Source of the DNA: JBLHHI01 sp047614125 | GTDB lineage: Bacteria > Bacteroidota > Bacteroidia > NS11-12g > UBA9320 | Assembly (NCBI GenBank): GCA_047614125.1 | Contig: JBLHHI010000148.1 | Span: 1-7,032, forward strand | DNA: 7,032 nucleotides | Reading direction: 5' to 3' | Part shown: positions 1 to 6,552 of the stretch, piece by piece | How the letters are laid out: each line of letters opens with the position of its first letter | How positions within the stretch are numbered: position 1 is the stretch's first letter | Translations under genes and position numbers: made by a program | The notes under the pieces: generated by a model | Database searches by the model: none | The model's input: only the letters and a program-made list of their open reading frames with translations | What the model was told of the DNA's origin: nothing

Positions 1-1
1 G

Positions 2-31
2 CTTCGTTGAAATCAGTCGGTTTATAAACAT
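2..31 (-). CDS. Possible 5' end of an outward-reading gene inside the left terminal repeat
   Basis: Reading leftward from an ATG at 31, the frame gives MFINRLISTK and then leaves the window. A purine-rich AGGAAGG lies about three bases upstream, close but plausible as a ribosome binding site and the best such site in the window. The identical start occurs at 7010 in the right copy. The position, some 75 bp inside the sharp inner boundary of the repeat, is what an insertion-sequence transposase start would show. Ten codons cannot identify a family, so this is a positional guess. Confidence 0.25.
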   Translation of the reverse strand, partial: MFINRLISTK

Positions 32-107
32 AAACCTTCCTGTTTTCGCCTTACTACTTGGGTTCTATACAAATCTGAATTTGAAAAGATTAATCGAACT
101 CAGGTTT
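9..107. repeat. Left copy of a 99-bp perfect inverted repeat, possible insertion-sequence end
   Basis: Every base of this stretch is the reverse complement of 6934-7032 (base i pairs with base 7041-i). Identity stops sharply at the inner boundary, 107/108 here and 6933/6934 on the right. The right copy ends only because the window ends, so positions 1-8 may also belong to the element. On the minus strand an AGGAAGG stretch precedes an ATG at 31, reading outward from the locus. This fits the tip of a mobile element with its own gene pointing away. I do not recognise the family, and no transposase domain is visible. A contig that stops inside a multi-copy repeat would look the same. Confidence 0.9.
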
Positions 108-162
108 ATAACATATCAACGCTGGGTTAAATTTCGTATTTTCACGTTCAGATAACCACATA

Positions 163-897
163 TTGACATCATCCAACACCAAGCTAAAAATCAAGATATC
201 CATTGCGCAAATAGGAGTGATTCGGTTTTGGGTAGGTGTGGCTGCCGGCTTGATTTGCAGTCTTTGTATTTGCCTGTACTTTAATTGGAGCCGCGAGATC
301 TTGCGCTTTATGACAGGAGCCTTTGCAGACCTGCTTCATTTGTCGGATAAGGAAGAAATGTTTTACAACCATTTCTACGCGGCACTTTCCAGCGTTTTGG
401 GTTTGTGTTTAATGCTTTGGATTTGGATGGGCAATGCATCACTAAAATTCGGGAGGCGAAGACACTTAGTGCATTTGTCGAATTCGTATACTTTGCTTAT
501 TTTTTGGATTGCTATTCTGGCCGTTGCTCGATTTGGAAGTATCACTGCCTTGTTTCCATACGGTCAAGCCGGCTTTGATAATGAATTGGATTTAAGCTCC
601 GATTATTGGCTCCTTTTTATTCTCATACCTGTTGTTGTATTTGGTCACGCTTGGATGGGCTTGCGTTTGGTGTATCGAACGGGTTGGTGGATGCGGAAAA
701 CAGGTTTGGCAAGCATGCTGTTTACCCTCCTTCTTGCTCAAACGGCCATAACATCAAATAAAATAGTAAACGAAAGCTATGCTCAACGATTTAAAAAGGA
801 TTGGGCCTATATAGATCGAGAAGTGAGTGAGGCTCAGAGTTTGTATGGTCTTGAATACTTAGAAAGCCATAGAAAGTCTAAAGGAATTGAAGACTAG
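163..897 (+). CDS. Unrecognised multi-spanning membrane protein, possibly the N-terminal part of a split gene
   Basis: I do not recognise this 244-residue protein. Five hydrophobic stretches suggest membrane helices at about residues 19-41, 70-90, 107-130, 148-170 and 179-198. A charged, probably helical tail follows (about 203-244). The only start near the beginning is TTG, with no ribosome binding site. The frame is open upstream back to 112, directly beside the inner edge of the left terminal repeat at 107, so the true 5' end may have been lost. The stop at 895-897 overlaps the next frame by 11 bases. Removing one A from the AAA at 880-882 would run this frame straight into 887-1384, giving a protein of about 400 residues. 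Alternatively the two are separate, translationally coupled genes. No function is assigned. Confidence 0.6.
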   Translation: MTSSNTKLKIKISIAQIGVIRFWVGVAAGLICSLCICLYFNWSREILRFMTGAFADLLHLSDKEEMFYNHFYAALSSVLGLCLMLWIWMGNASLKFGRRRHLVHLSNSYTLLIFWIAILAVARFGSITALFPYGQAGFDNELDLSSDYWLLFILIPVVVFGHAWMGLRLVYRTGWWMRKTGLASMLFTLLLAQTAITSNKIVNESYAQRFKKDWAYIDREVSEAQSLYGLEYLESHRKSKGIED

Positions 898-1384
898 AGG
901 TTCTCAAAATCAAGTTCTTAGCTTAAGTAGGGCATTCTCGTCGAACAGAAGGTTGAGTTTGGATACGATCATCCTCCAACGAATAATATTACACAATCTT
1001 AAAGGGTACGGATCACATCAACTTAGGTTGCCTTATGCACTTCCAACAGAAGTGATTTCCCAACTTCAATTCCACGATTCATCCTCCGCCGAAACAAAGG
1101 AATTGTTTAAACTCATGTCCGAACAGATCAATTTAATTAATACGCCGCCTATTGCAGAAGAAGACTTTGGCAAATACACGGAAACAGAACGAAGTCGCAG
1201 CCTTTTGGCAAGCCATTTGCCCGAATTTTTTGTTTGGCAGTTTCAATTCGAACTAGCTAGATTAAAATCTTTGGCGAAATATTCAAAATATATTCGTTTG
1301 CTTCCGGAGATTAGCCATTCAAACATCGGTCCGATTCCAAGCTATTATTACCAAATCCTTGAGCTTAGGCCTTTAGAGCGTTAG
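887..1384 (+). CDS. Unrecognised soluble protein or displaced C-terminal part of the preceding membrane protein
   Basis: This 165-residue frame has no obvious membrane segment or signal peptide and I do not recognise it. It is rich in helix-forming residues and contains a basic, leucine- and isoleucine-rich stretch at about residues 20-42. It has no early ATG; the nominal start is TTG at 887, inside the preceding gene. The nearest purine-rich run (AAAGGA, 880-885) sits only about one base before it, too close for a normal ribosome binding site. These points favour it being the C-terminal half of the preceding gene after a frameshift near 880-882 over an independent gene. A coupled second gene is possible. 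It ends 238 bp before the peptidase gene. Confidence 0.5.
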   Translation: MKTRGSQNQVLSLSRAFSSNRRLSLDTIILQRIILHNLKGYGSHQLRLPYALPTEVISQLQFHDSSSAETKELFKLMSEQINLINTPPIAEEDFGKYTETERSRSLLASHLPEFFVWQFQFELARLKSLAKYSKYIRLLPEISHSNIGPIPSYYYQILELRPLER

Positions 1385-1465
1385 GTCCGTTGGATTATCG
1401 TAGACAATTCGAAGAAATTTCGCACTTTATTAGCTTTTGACCTAGAATTTTAGGAGTTATAAAGT

Positions 1466-1507
1466 CATCGTACTGACCAAAAACCATAACTTTTAGTCAG
1501 TACGATG
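1466..1507 (+). terminator. Strong hairpin in the intergenic region, possible terminator of the membrane-protein genes
   Basis: CATCGTACTGAC (1466-1477) and GTCAGTACGATG (1496-1507) are perfect reverse complements. After one mismatch four A-T pairs continue the stem (1479-1482 with 1491-1494), leaving an eight-base loop. It lies about 80 bp after the last stop codon and about 115 bp before the peptidase start. There is no immediate U-tract on the plus strand; the nearest T-run is at about 1519-1523, so it is not a textbook intrinsic terminator. A regulator-binding site or a small repetitive palindrome are alternatives. I see nothing else gene-like in 1385-1594. Confidence 0.4.
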
Positions 1508-1594
1508 CCCTAAGAGATGTTTTTGGTACTGGTTTGCATCACTTGACTAAATTAACGCAAACGTTTTTGCACAGACTCATCCCACACTTCTCCC

Positions 1595-1602
1595 TACCTT
1601 CG
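1595..1602 (+). promoter_or_regulatory. Candidate -7 box of the isoaspartyl peptidase gene
   Basis: TACCTTCG differs at one base from the Bacteroidota -7 consensus TAnnTTTG. It would give a short leader of about 15 bases before the ATG at 1623. The nearest TTTG (1566-1569) is 25 bases upstream, longer than the usual spacing of about 19-21, so the -33 element is weak or elsewhere. Confidence 0.35.
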
Positions 1603-1622
1603 CACCCATAATTCAACGCATT

Positions 1623-2546
1623 ATGATATCCATAGCAATTCACGGTGGAGCGGGCACCCTGGTAAAGGGAACCATGACCGAAGAGAAAGAACGCCAATAC
1701 AAAGCGGCCTTGCAACATGCTTTAGATCAAGGGTATACCATTTTGGAGGCGGGTGGATCTGCCTTAGATGCCGTGGAAGAAGCCGTTAAGTGTTTAGAAG
1801 ATTCCCCACTCTTTAATGCCGGGAAGGGTTCGGTTTTTACGGCAAACGGTACCCACGAAATGGATGCCTCCATTATGGATGGGAAATCTTTGGATGCCGG
1901 AGCAGTATCACTCATTACAGGCATTAAAAATCCCATTTCGTTGGCTCGAGATGTAATGACCCAAAGCAACCACGTTTTTTTGGCCGGAGAAGGAGCGATG
2001 GACTTTGCCAAATCTTTACAATATGAGATTTTGGATCCGATCTATTTCCATGATGATTTCAGATACGACCAATGGCAAGAAATCAAAGATTCGGATGCTT
2101 TTCAACTCGACCATGCCAAAAACAAGGATTCGAAGTTTGGAACCGTTGGAGCGGTTGCGTGCGATGCGAACGGAAACATTGCAGCAGCAACGTCTACCGG
2201 CGGCATGACCAACAAAAAGTTTGGTAGGGTAGGAGACAGCCCCATGATTGGTGCTGGAACCTACGCGAATAATAAAACGTGTGCCATTTCGTGCACCGGC
2301 AGCGGCGAGTTTTTCATCCGAGCCGTGGTGGCCTATGATGTGAGTTGTTTGATGGAATTTAAAGATTTATTGTTGGAAGAAGCTGCCAATGAAGTGGTTA
2401 TGAATCGACTGCCGGTTATTAATGGAGATGGCGGGCTCATTGCCATCGACTCAAAAGGAAACGTTGCCATGCCATTTAATACCGAAGGCATGTATCGGGG
2501 ATATAGGAAACAAAGTGGCGAAAACGAGGTGTTAATTTACGGGTAG
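1623..2546 (+). CDS. iaaA: Isoaspartyl peptidase / plant-type (type III) L-asparaginase
   Basis: This is an N-terminal-nucleophile hydrolase that cleaves beta-aspartyl dipeptides and, more weakly, L-asparagine. Beside cyanophycinase its likely substrate is beta-Asp-Arg, released as free aspartate and arginine in the cytoplasm. The 307-residue length is normal for the family, and no signal peptide is seen. The N-terminus shows the typical IAIHGGAG (residues 4-11). The autocleavage site is FGTVGAVA with Thr174 as the expected nucleophile. STGGMTNK (191-198), RVGD (202-205), GAG (210-212) and CTGSGE (224-229) follow. The spacing Thr174, Thr192, Arg202, Asp205, Thr225 matches my recollection of E. 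coli EcAIII residues 179, 197, 207, 210, 230, so the precursor should self-process into alpha and beta subunits. The start is an ATG directly before the conserved N-terminus, without a clear Shine-Dalgarno. The gene converges on the cyanophycinase gene, 92 bp away. Confidence 0.95.
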   Translation: MISIAIHGGAGTLVKGTMTEEKERQYKAALQHALDQGYTILEAGGSALDAVEEAVKCLEDSPLFNAGKGSVFTANGTHEMDASIMDGKSLDAGAVSLITGIKNPISLARDVMTQSNHVFLAGEGAMDFAKSLQYEILDPIYFHDDFRYDQWQEIKDSDAFQLDHAKNKDSKFGTVGAVACDANGNIAAATSTGGMTNKKFGRVGDSPMIGAGTYANNKTCAISCTGSGEFFIRAVVAYDVSCLMEFKDLLLEEAANEVVMNRLPVINGDGGLIAIDSKGNVAMPFNTEGMYRGYRKQSGENEVLIYG

Positions 2547-2585
2547 CGTAAATTTAAATTTCAAGCTCAAGGTCAATATCAAGTC

Positions 2586-2606
2586 AGACTGAACTTGTTT
2601 CAGGCT
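2586..2606. terminator. Small palindrome between convergent genes, possible bidirectional terminator
   Basis: AGACTGAA (2586-2593) pairs with TTCAGGCT (2599-2606) at seven of eight positions around a five-base loop. It sits between the converging stops of the peptidase gene (2546) and the cyanophycinase gene (2639), where a shared terminator would be expected. The core CTGAACTTGTTTCAG resembles a palindrome I recall as common between genes in flavobacteria, so it may instead be a dispersed repeat. No strong U-tract follows. Confidence 0.4.
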
Positions 2607-2638
2607 CAATACTCATTCGCCACAGGCTGACTGCTTGG

Positions 2639-3499
2639 TCATCGCTCAAAGGGAGAGCCAATGGGCAAAGCCGTTATGGTTCGTTCCTTTAAATGGTAAA
2701 TATCCGAATTCGATAAAACGTGTACCCGAAGGTCTACCATAGTCATAGGGGTTCCGGGTTTTAAAATCTTTTCATTGTTATGCTTAAGACTTCCCCCGTC
2801 AAAAACGATGACCATTCCAGATCCAATAACCTTCATCTCGTTCCCGTTTTTAATGATCAAGCCGGTGTCTTCAGCTAATCCAATTCCAATCAAGTTCGGA
2901 AATTTAGCCACGGCTTCGGCCAATCGGCCAAACCTCCCTCTATGTATGAAGTGAGTATCAACAATTATCTGCGGAGCTAAGCTCAATCCGGCCCTCATTT
3001 TAACGGCATCCTTCACAAAAGCTTTCTTACTACTCCCTCCAGCAATCATATGATGCGACATCATCATTGCTCCAGCGCTGGTGCCTGCAATCACAAAGCC
3101 CGTTTCGTGTGTATACCGCTCGGCCAGTATGGCGTGGAACTTCGTTTGTCCTATTTTCTTGGATATTTTGGATTGATCGCCGCCCGAAAACATAATGCAT
3201 TGTGCGGTGCGTGCTAAATCCAAAGCTTCCGAAGTTTCAGCATCTCTTTGGGTCCTGATATCCAGCGACTTAACGTTAGTACATCCCAACTTGGTAAAGG
3301 CGTCGAGATACCCCTTAATAACTTCCAACGGAACGCTCGAAGCCGTAGGTATAATCACAATTAAGGCATCGGGGCCACCACTTTCGTTTACAATTCGAGA
3401 GAGTATTCCCTCCTCAATAAAGTCGCAAACGTAGATTTCGTTTTCTTCACTCCCCTTGTCCTCATTCCCCCCAATCGGAATCAACGTTCCCTTTGCCAT
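2639..3499 (-). CDS. cphB: Cyanophycinase (serine peptidase, family S51)
   Basis: This enzyme trims cyanophycin exolytically to beta-Asp-Arg dipeptides. Its 286 residues are close to the usual length, and with no signal peptide it should act on intracellular polymer. The N-terminus has IPIGGNEDKG (residues 7-16), typical of the family. MFSGGDQ (103-109) is the conserved loop near the substrate pocket. GTSAGA (139-144) is the nucleophile elbow with catalytic Ser141. DTHFIHRGRFGRL (181-193) corresponds to the DxHFxxRGRxGRL region and supplies the probable catalytic His183. GLAEDTG (207-213) is also conserved. The ATG start lies immediately before the conserved N-terminus. The gene is divergent from cyanophycin synthetase, with a 259-bp shared regulatory region, and convergent with the isoaspartyl peptidase that would consume its product. 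No defect is visible. Confidence 0.95.
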   Translation of the reverse strand: MAKGTLIPIGGNEDKGSEENEIYVCDFIEEGILSRIVNESGGPDALIVIIPTASSVPLEVIKGYLDAFTKLGCTNVKSLDIRTQRDAETSEALDLARTAQCIMFSGGDQSKISKKIGQTKFHAILAERYTHETGFVIAGTSAGAMMMSHHMIAGGSSKKAFVKDAVKMRAGLSLAPQIIVDTHFIHRGRFGRLAEAVAKFPNLIGIGLAEDTGLIIKNGNEMKVIGSGMVIVFDGGSLKHNNEKILKPGTPMTMVDLRVHVLSNSDIYHLKERTITALPIGSPFER

Positions 3500-3530
3500 G
3501 GTACTGAATTTTAAGTCGCTTTTTTACAAG

Positions 3531-3574
3531 ATGGCAAAATTACCATTTCCGAGTTTATAAACCTGATTTGCCAT
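3531..3574. promoter_or_regulatory. Inverted pair ATGGCAAA...TTTGCCAT around the cyanophycinase promoter, possible operator
   Basis: ATGGCAAA (3531-3538) and TTTGCCAT (3567-3574) are perfect reverse complements with 28 bases between them. The first overlaps the -7 box. A third copy, TTTGCCAT at 3492-3499, covers the cyanophycinase start codon. A second small inverted repeat, ATCCCA (3583-3588) with TGGGAT (3601-3606), lies further toward the synthetase. Eight-base arms can occur by chance, and the third copy is partly coding, so a regulator-binding role is only a possibility. Confidence 0.25.
3535..3542 (-). promoter_or_regulatory. Candidate -7 box of the cyanophycinase gene
   Basis: On the minus strand this reads TAATTTTG, an exact match to the Bacteroidota -7 consensus TAnnTTTG. 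It would start transcription near 3528 and leave a leader of roughly 30 bases before the ATG at 3499. I do not see a convincing TTG at the -33 position. Confidence 0.5.
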
Positions 3575-3644
3575 TGGTTTTAATCCCATCTTCCAAAAAA
3601 TGGGATAATCCTCAAGTTTTTAAATCGCTGGAGGTAAAAATTCT

Positions 3645-3652
3645 TATACTTG
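3645..3652 (+). promoter_or_regulatory. Candidate -7 box of the cyanophycin synthetase gene
   Basis: TATACTTG has one mismatch to TAnnTTTG. A T-run at 3617-3621 lies about 23 bases upstream and could serve as a loose -33 element. Transcription would begin near 3660. That gives a leader of about 100 bases if translation starts at 3759, or an almost leaderless message if it starts at 3663. Confidence 0.35.
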
Positions 3653-3758
3653 TACGATTCAAATGAAAGGTAGAACTGCCCCCGTGGTGGGCGGATATTG
3701 CTTTTCAGTAGAGCTTTCTAAGCGAAAAAAAAGGAGTACAAAGAAATCAATTATTGGT

Positions 3759-6416
3759 ATGAAGATTTTAGAAATTCGGGTTATGAAAGGACCAAATCAA
3801 TGGTCGGTGCGCAGACATAAACTCATCGTAATGACCCTTGATTTGGAGGAGTTGGAGGCATTCCCATCCAATAAAATTGATGGCTTTAGCGAACGCTTGC
3901 AAAAGATGTTTCCAACGATGTTTTCCCACCGATGTTCGGAAGGAACGTCTGGTGGATTCTTTAAACGCGTGGAAGAAGGAACGTGGATGGGCCACATTGC
4001 CGAGCACATTGCACTTGAACTTCAAACGCTTGCCGATATGGATGTGGGTTTTGGAAGAACGCGCGGCTATGGTGAAGAAGGCGTTTACAGCGTGGTTTTT
4101 GCCTACATGGAAGAAAAAGTTGGGGTCTATACCGCCAAGGCATCCATACGAATTTGCGAAGCATTGATTAAAGGCGACGACTATGATTTGGAAGATGACA
4201 TCCAAAAAATGCGAGAAATCCGGGAGGCAGAACGACTGGGTCCAAGTACCGGATCGATCGTTGCAGAAGCTGAAAAGCGAGGTATTCCATGGATTCGTTT
4301 GAACAAATATTCTCTTTGTCAGTTGGGGTATGGTGCCAATCAAAAACGCATCCAAGCAACAGTAACGAGTGAAACAAGCAACATTGCCGTTGATATAGCG
4401 GGTGATAAAGAAGATACCAAGTATTTGTTAGAGCATGCCGAAGTTGAGGTTCCTCGAGGTGAAATTATCTCAAAAGAAAGCAGCCTTGAAGAAACGTGTA
4501 AATATGTGCGTTATCCGCTGGTAATCAAGCCCATAAACGGAAATCATGGTCGAGGCATAACCGTTAACATCAATTCGTATGAAGACGCTTTAGAAGCCTT
4601 CCACCAAGCCAAGAAAGTATCGAACAGCGTGATCGTTGAGAAATATGTTCAAGGTGAGGATTATCGACTCTTGGTAATCAATCACAAGCTTGTGGCAGCC
4701 GCTAAACGCACTCCGGCCCACGTTATTGGTGATGGAAAAGCAACCGTTCAGCAACTCATTGATGCAGTAAATAGAGATCCAAGAAGAGGGTATGGGCATG
4801 AGAAAGTGTTAACGGCCATTACCGTTAATGAACTCACCTTAACCTTAATGAAATCAAAGGGTTTTACGTTGGATTCGGTTCTCGAAAATGAAGAAGTCTT
4901 ATTGTTAAAAGACACGGCCAACCTAAGCACCGGGGGAACCGCCGAAGATGTTACCGACATTGTACATCCAGCAAACGTGTTTATGGCAGAACGCATTTCT
5001 AAAATAATTGATCTCGACATTTGCGGCATTGATGTTATGACCACAGATATAAGTCAACCACTTTCAGATACGGGTGGTGCAGTGTTGGAAGTGAATGCAG
5101 GCCCAGGCTTTAGAATGCATCTAGCACCAACTTCGGGCTTACCCAGAAATGTGGCAGCACATGTTATCGATAAACTCTTTCCTCCGGGATCTACTTCTCG
5201 AATCCCGATCATTGCCATTACGGGCACCAATGGTAAAACTACCACGACCCGTTTAATTGCTCATATGGCCAAAATGAAAGGCTATAAGGTTGGATATACC
5301 ACCAGCGATGGAGTTTATATTCAAAATCGTTTGTTGAAGAAAGGGGATTGCACGGGCCCGGCGAGTGCCGAGTTTGTGTTAAAAGATCCAACGGTAAACT
5401 TTGCCGTTTTGGAATGCGCGCGCGGAGGATTGCTCCGAGCTGGATTGGGCTTTAAAAAGTGTAACATTGGCATTGTAACCAACGTAGCTCCCGATCACTT
5501 GGGTTTAAAAGGAATTCATACTATTGAACAATTGGCGGCCGTAAAAGGCGTAGTTCCAGAAACGGTTTTGCCCGACGGTCATGCGATTTTGAATGCCGAC
5601 GATGATTTAGTTTTTGGAATGCAGCGAAATATCGAAGCCAACATTGCTTTGTTTTCGATGGATGAGAACAACCCCAGAATTAAAGACATTCAAGAAAAAA
5701 ACGGTTTGTGCGCCATCTATGAAAACGGATTCATCACCATTTGTAAAGGCGAGTGGAAGATTCGGGTTATTAAAGCAGTCAATGTTCCGCTTACCTATGG
5801 AGGCCGCGCACGTTTTATGATCCAGAATGTATTACCTGCAGTCTTAGCTGCATACATTAATGGTTTTACAATAGAGGATATCAAAGTTTCCCTCGAAACC
5901 TTCATCCCGTCGCCATCTCAAACGCCTGGCAGGTTAAACATGTTCGAGTTTCAGAACTTCACGGTGATTTTGGATTACGCTCATAACCCTGCAGGAATGC
6001 GCGCTTTGCAGCAATTTGTATCGAACGTGGAAGCCACGTATAAGGTTGGAATTATTGCCGGAATTGGCGATCGGAGGGAGGAAGACAACAATGAGATGGG
6101 AAGCATTGCGGCAGAAATGTTTGATGAAATCATCATCCGACAAGATAAAAACCTACGAGGCAAAACCGAACATGAGTTGATTAATATGCTGAGCGAGGGA
6201 ATTCGAATGGCCAACCCAAATAAAAAGACCACCATCATTCCATCGGAACGAGAGGCAATTGTTCACGCCATTAAAACAGCAAAAAAGGGGTCGCTCATTG
6301 TATGTTGCAGTGATGTAGTACCAGATGCCTTGGAATTGGTTAAGAAGCTAAAAGAAGAAGAATCCGACCGGCTGTACGAGTTTAACGTGAATCAGATCCC
6401 AAATATGCCGTCGTAG
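3759..6416 (+). CDS. cphA: Cyanophycin synthetase
   Basis: CphA builds the arginine/aspartate polymer cyanophycin using ATP, adding Asp to the backbone and Arg to each Asp side chain. From the ATG at 3759 it has 885 residues, normal for the family, and begins MKILEIRVMKGPN where cyanobacterial homologues begin. An ATG at 3663 would add 32 residues, many of them lysine or arginine, that I do not expect to be conserved. The N-domain (about 1-160) includes HIAEH (79-83). The ATP-grasp domain (about 161-480) has KPINGNHGRGI (257-267) and the metal-ligand region EVNAGPGF (from Glu444). The Mur-ligase-like domain (about 485-885) has the P-loop GTNGKTTTT (489-497), ECARGG (552-557), NVAPDH (575-580), DYAHNP (739-744) and GDRRE (770-774). 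Both active sites look complete. The gene is divergent from cyanophycinase, and a palindrome overlaps its stop codon. Confidence 0.96.
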   Translation: MKILEIRVMKGPNQWSVRRHKLIVMTLDLEELEAFPSNKIDGFSERLQKMFPTMFSHRCSEGTSGGFFKRVEEGTWMGHIAEHIALELQTLADMDVGFGRTRGYGEEGVYSVVFAYMEEKVGVYTAKASIRICEALIKGDDYDLEDDIQKMREIREAERLGPSTGSIVAEAEKRGIPWIRLNKYSLCQLGYGANQKRIQATVTSETSNIAVDIAGDKEDTKYLLEHAEVEVPRGEIISKESSLEETCKYVRYPLVIKPINGNHGRGITVNINSYEDALEAFHQAKKVSNSVIVEKYVQGEDYRLLVINHKLVAAAKRTPAHVIGDGKATVQQLIDAVNRDPRRGYGHEKVLTAITVNELTLTLMKSKGFTLDSVLENEEVLLLKDTANLSTGGTAEDVTDIVHPANVFMAERISKIIDLDICGIDVMTTDISQPLSDTGGAVLEVNAGPGFRMHLAPTSGLPRNVAAHVIDKLFPPGSTSRIPIIAITGTNGKTTTTRLIAHMAKMKGYKVGYTTSDGVYIQNRLLKKGDCTGPASAEFVLKDPTVNFAVLECARGGLLRAGLGFKKCNIGIVTNVAPDHLGLKGIHTIEQLAAVKGVVPETVLPDGHAILNADDDLVFGMQRNIEANIALFSMDENNPRIKDIQEKNGLCAIYENGFITICKGEWKIRVIKAVNVPLTYGGRARFMIQNVLPAVLAAYINGFTIEDIKVSLETFIPSPSQTPGRLNMFEFQNFTVILDYAHNPAGMRALQQFVSNVEATYKVGIIAGIGDRREEDNNEMGSIAAEMFDEIIIRQDKNLRGKTEHELINMLSEGIRMANPNKKTTIIPSEREAIVHAIKTAKKGSLIVCCSDVVPDALELVKKLKEEESDRLYEFNVNQIPNMPS

Positions 6417-6440
6417 GTACGCGATGCATCGCGTACTTAC
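6413..6440 (+). terminator. 28-nt palindrome overlapping the synthetase stop codon, possible terminator
   Basis: GTACGCGATGCATCGCGTAC (6417-6436) is a perfect 20-bp palindrome beginning at the base after the TAG stop (6414-6416). Allowing one G-U pair, the stem extends to 6413-6440 and takes in the stop codon itself. T-rich sequence (TTTT at 6442-6445 and 6448-6451) follows, as expected for an intrinsic terminator. A purely repetitive origin is equally possible, because the same core recurs twice downstream. Confidence 0.45.
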
Positions 6441-6536
6441 GTTTTGGTTTTGTTCGGAAGATCTTTGGCCGCGATGCATCGCGTACTTACGTTTTGGTTT
6501 TGTTCGGAAGATCTTTGGCCGCGATGCATCGCGTAC
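6421..6536. repeat. Two and a third tandem copies of a 50-bp unit with a palindromic core
   Basis: Positions 6421-6470 and 6471-6520 are identical 50-bp units. A third copy stops after 16 bases (6521-6536). Each begins with the perfect palindrome GCGATGCATCGC (6421-6432, 6471-6482, 6521-6532), and the rest of the unit is T-rich. This recalls REP-like palindromes scattered in Bacteroidota and cyanobacterial genomes, although I cannot name this one. The array occupies the space between the synthetase stop and the downstream gene. Confidence 0.95.
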
Positions 6537-6552
6537 CGAATGCGTACCGAAT
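6531..6552. repeat. 11-bp direct duplication ending in the start codon of the downstream gene
   Basis: GCGTACCGAAT occurs twice back to back (6531-6541 and 6542-6552). The first copy overlaps the truncated third 50-bp unit, and the second ends with the first two bases of the ATG at 6551. The duplication therefore appears to have formed at the edge of the repeat array, next to or into the gene start. Confidence 0.9.

Noticed and set aside
3..152. An open plus-strand frame of 49 codons from the window edge across the left repeat, with a hydrophobic stretch.
   Set aside because: It has no start inside the window, crosses the inner repeat boundary, and in the right copy the same frame runs antisense to the DUF2809-type gene. 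The outward AGGAAGG-ATG start is the better candidate, though a gene tail entering from the left cannot be excluded.
3678..3692. GC-rich hairpin (GCCC with GGGC) in the possible cphA leader, considered as part of a riboswitch or attenuator.
   Set aside because: The stem has only four pairs, and no known riboswitch core or alternative pairing partner is visible.
3731..3736. AAGGAG-like stretch as the ribosome binding site for the cphA start at 3759.
   Set aside because: It is more than 20 bases from the ATG, too far for normal function, and follows an eight-base A-run where such a match is easily produced by chance.
3768..4355. A long minus-strand open frame (195 codons) within cyanophycin synthetase.
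   Set aside because: It lies wholly opposite the conserved N-domain and ATP-grasp coding sequence, has no recognisable motif, and is explained as an antisense shadow.
6421..6536. Regularly spaced palindromes suggesting a CRISPR array.
   Set aside because: The whole 50-bp unit is identical between copies, so there are no variable spacers, and no cas gene is nearby.
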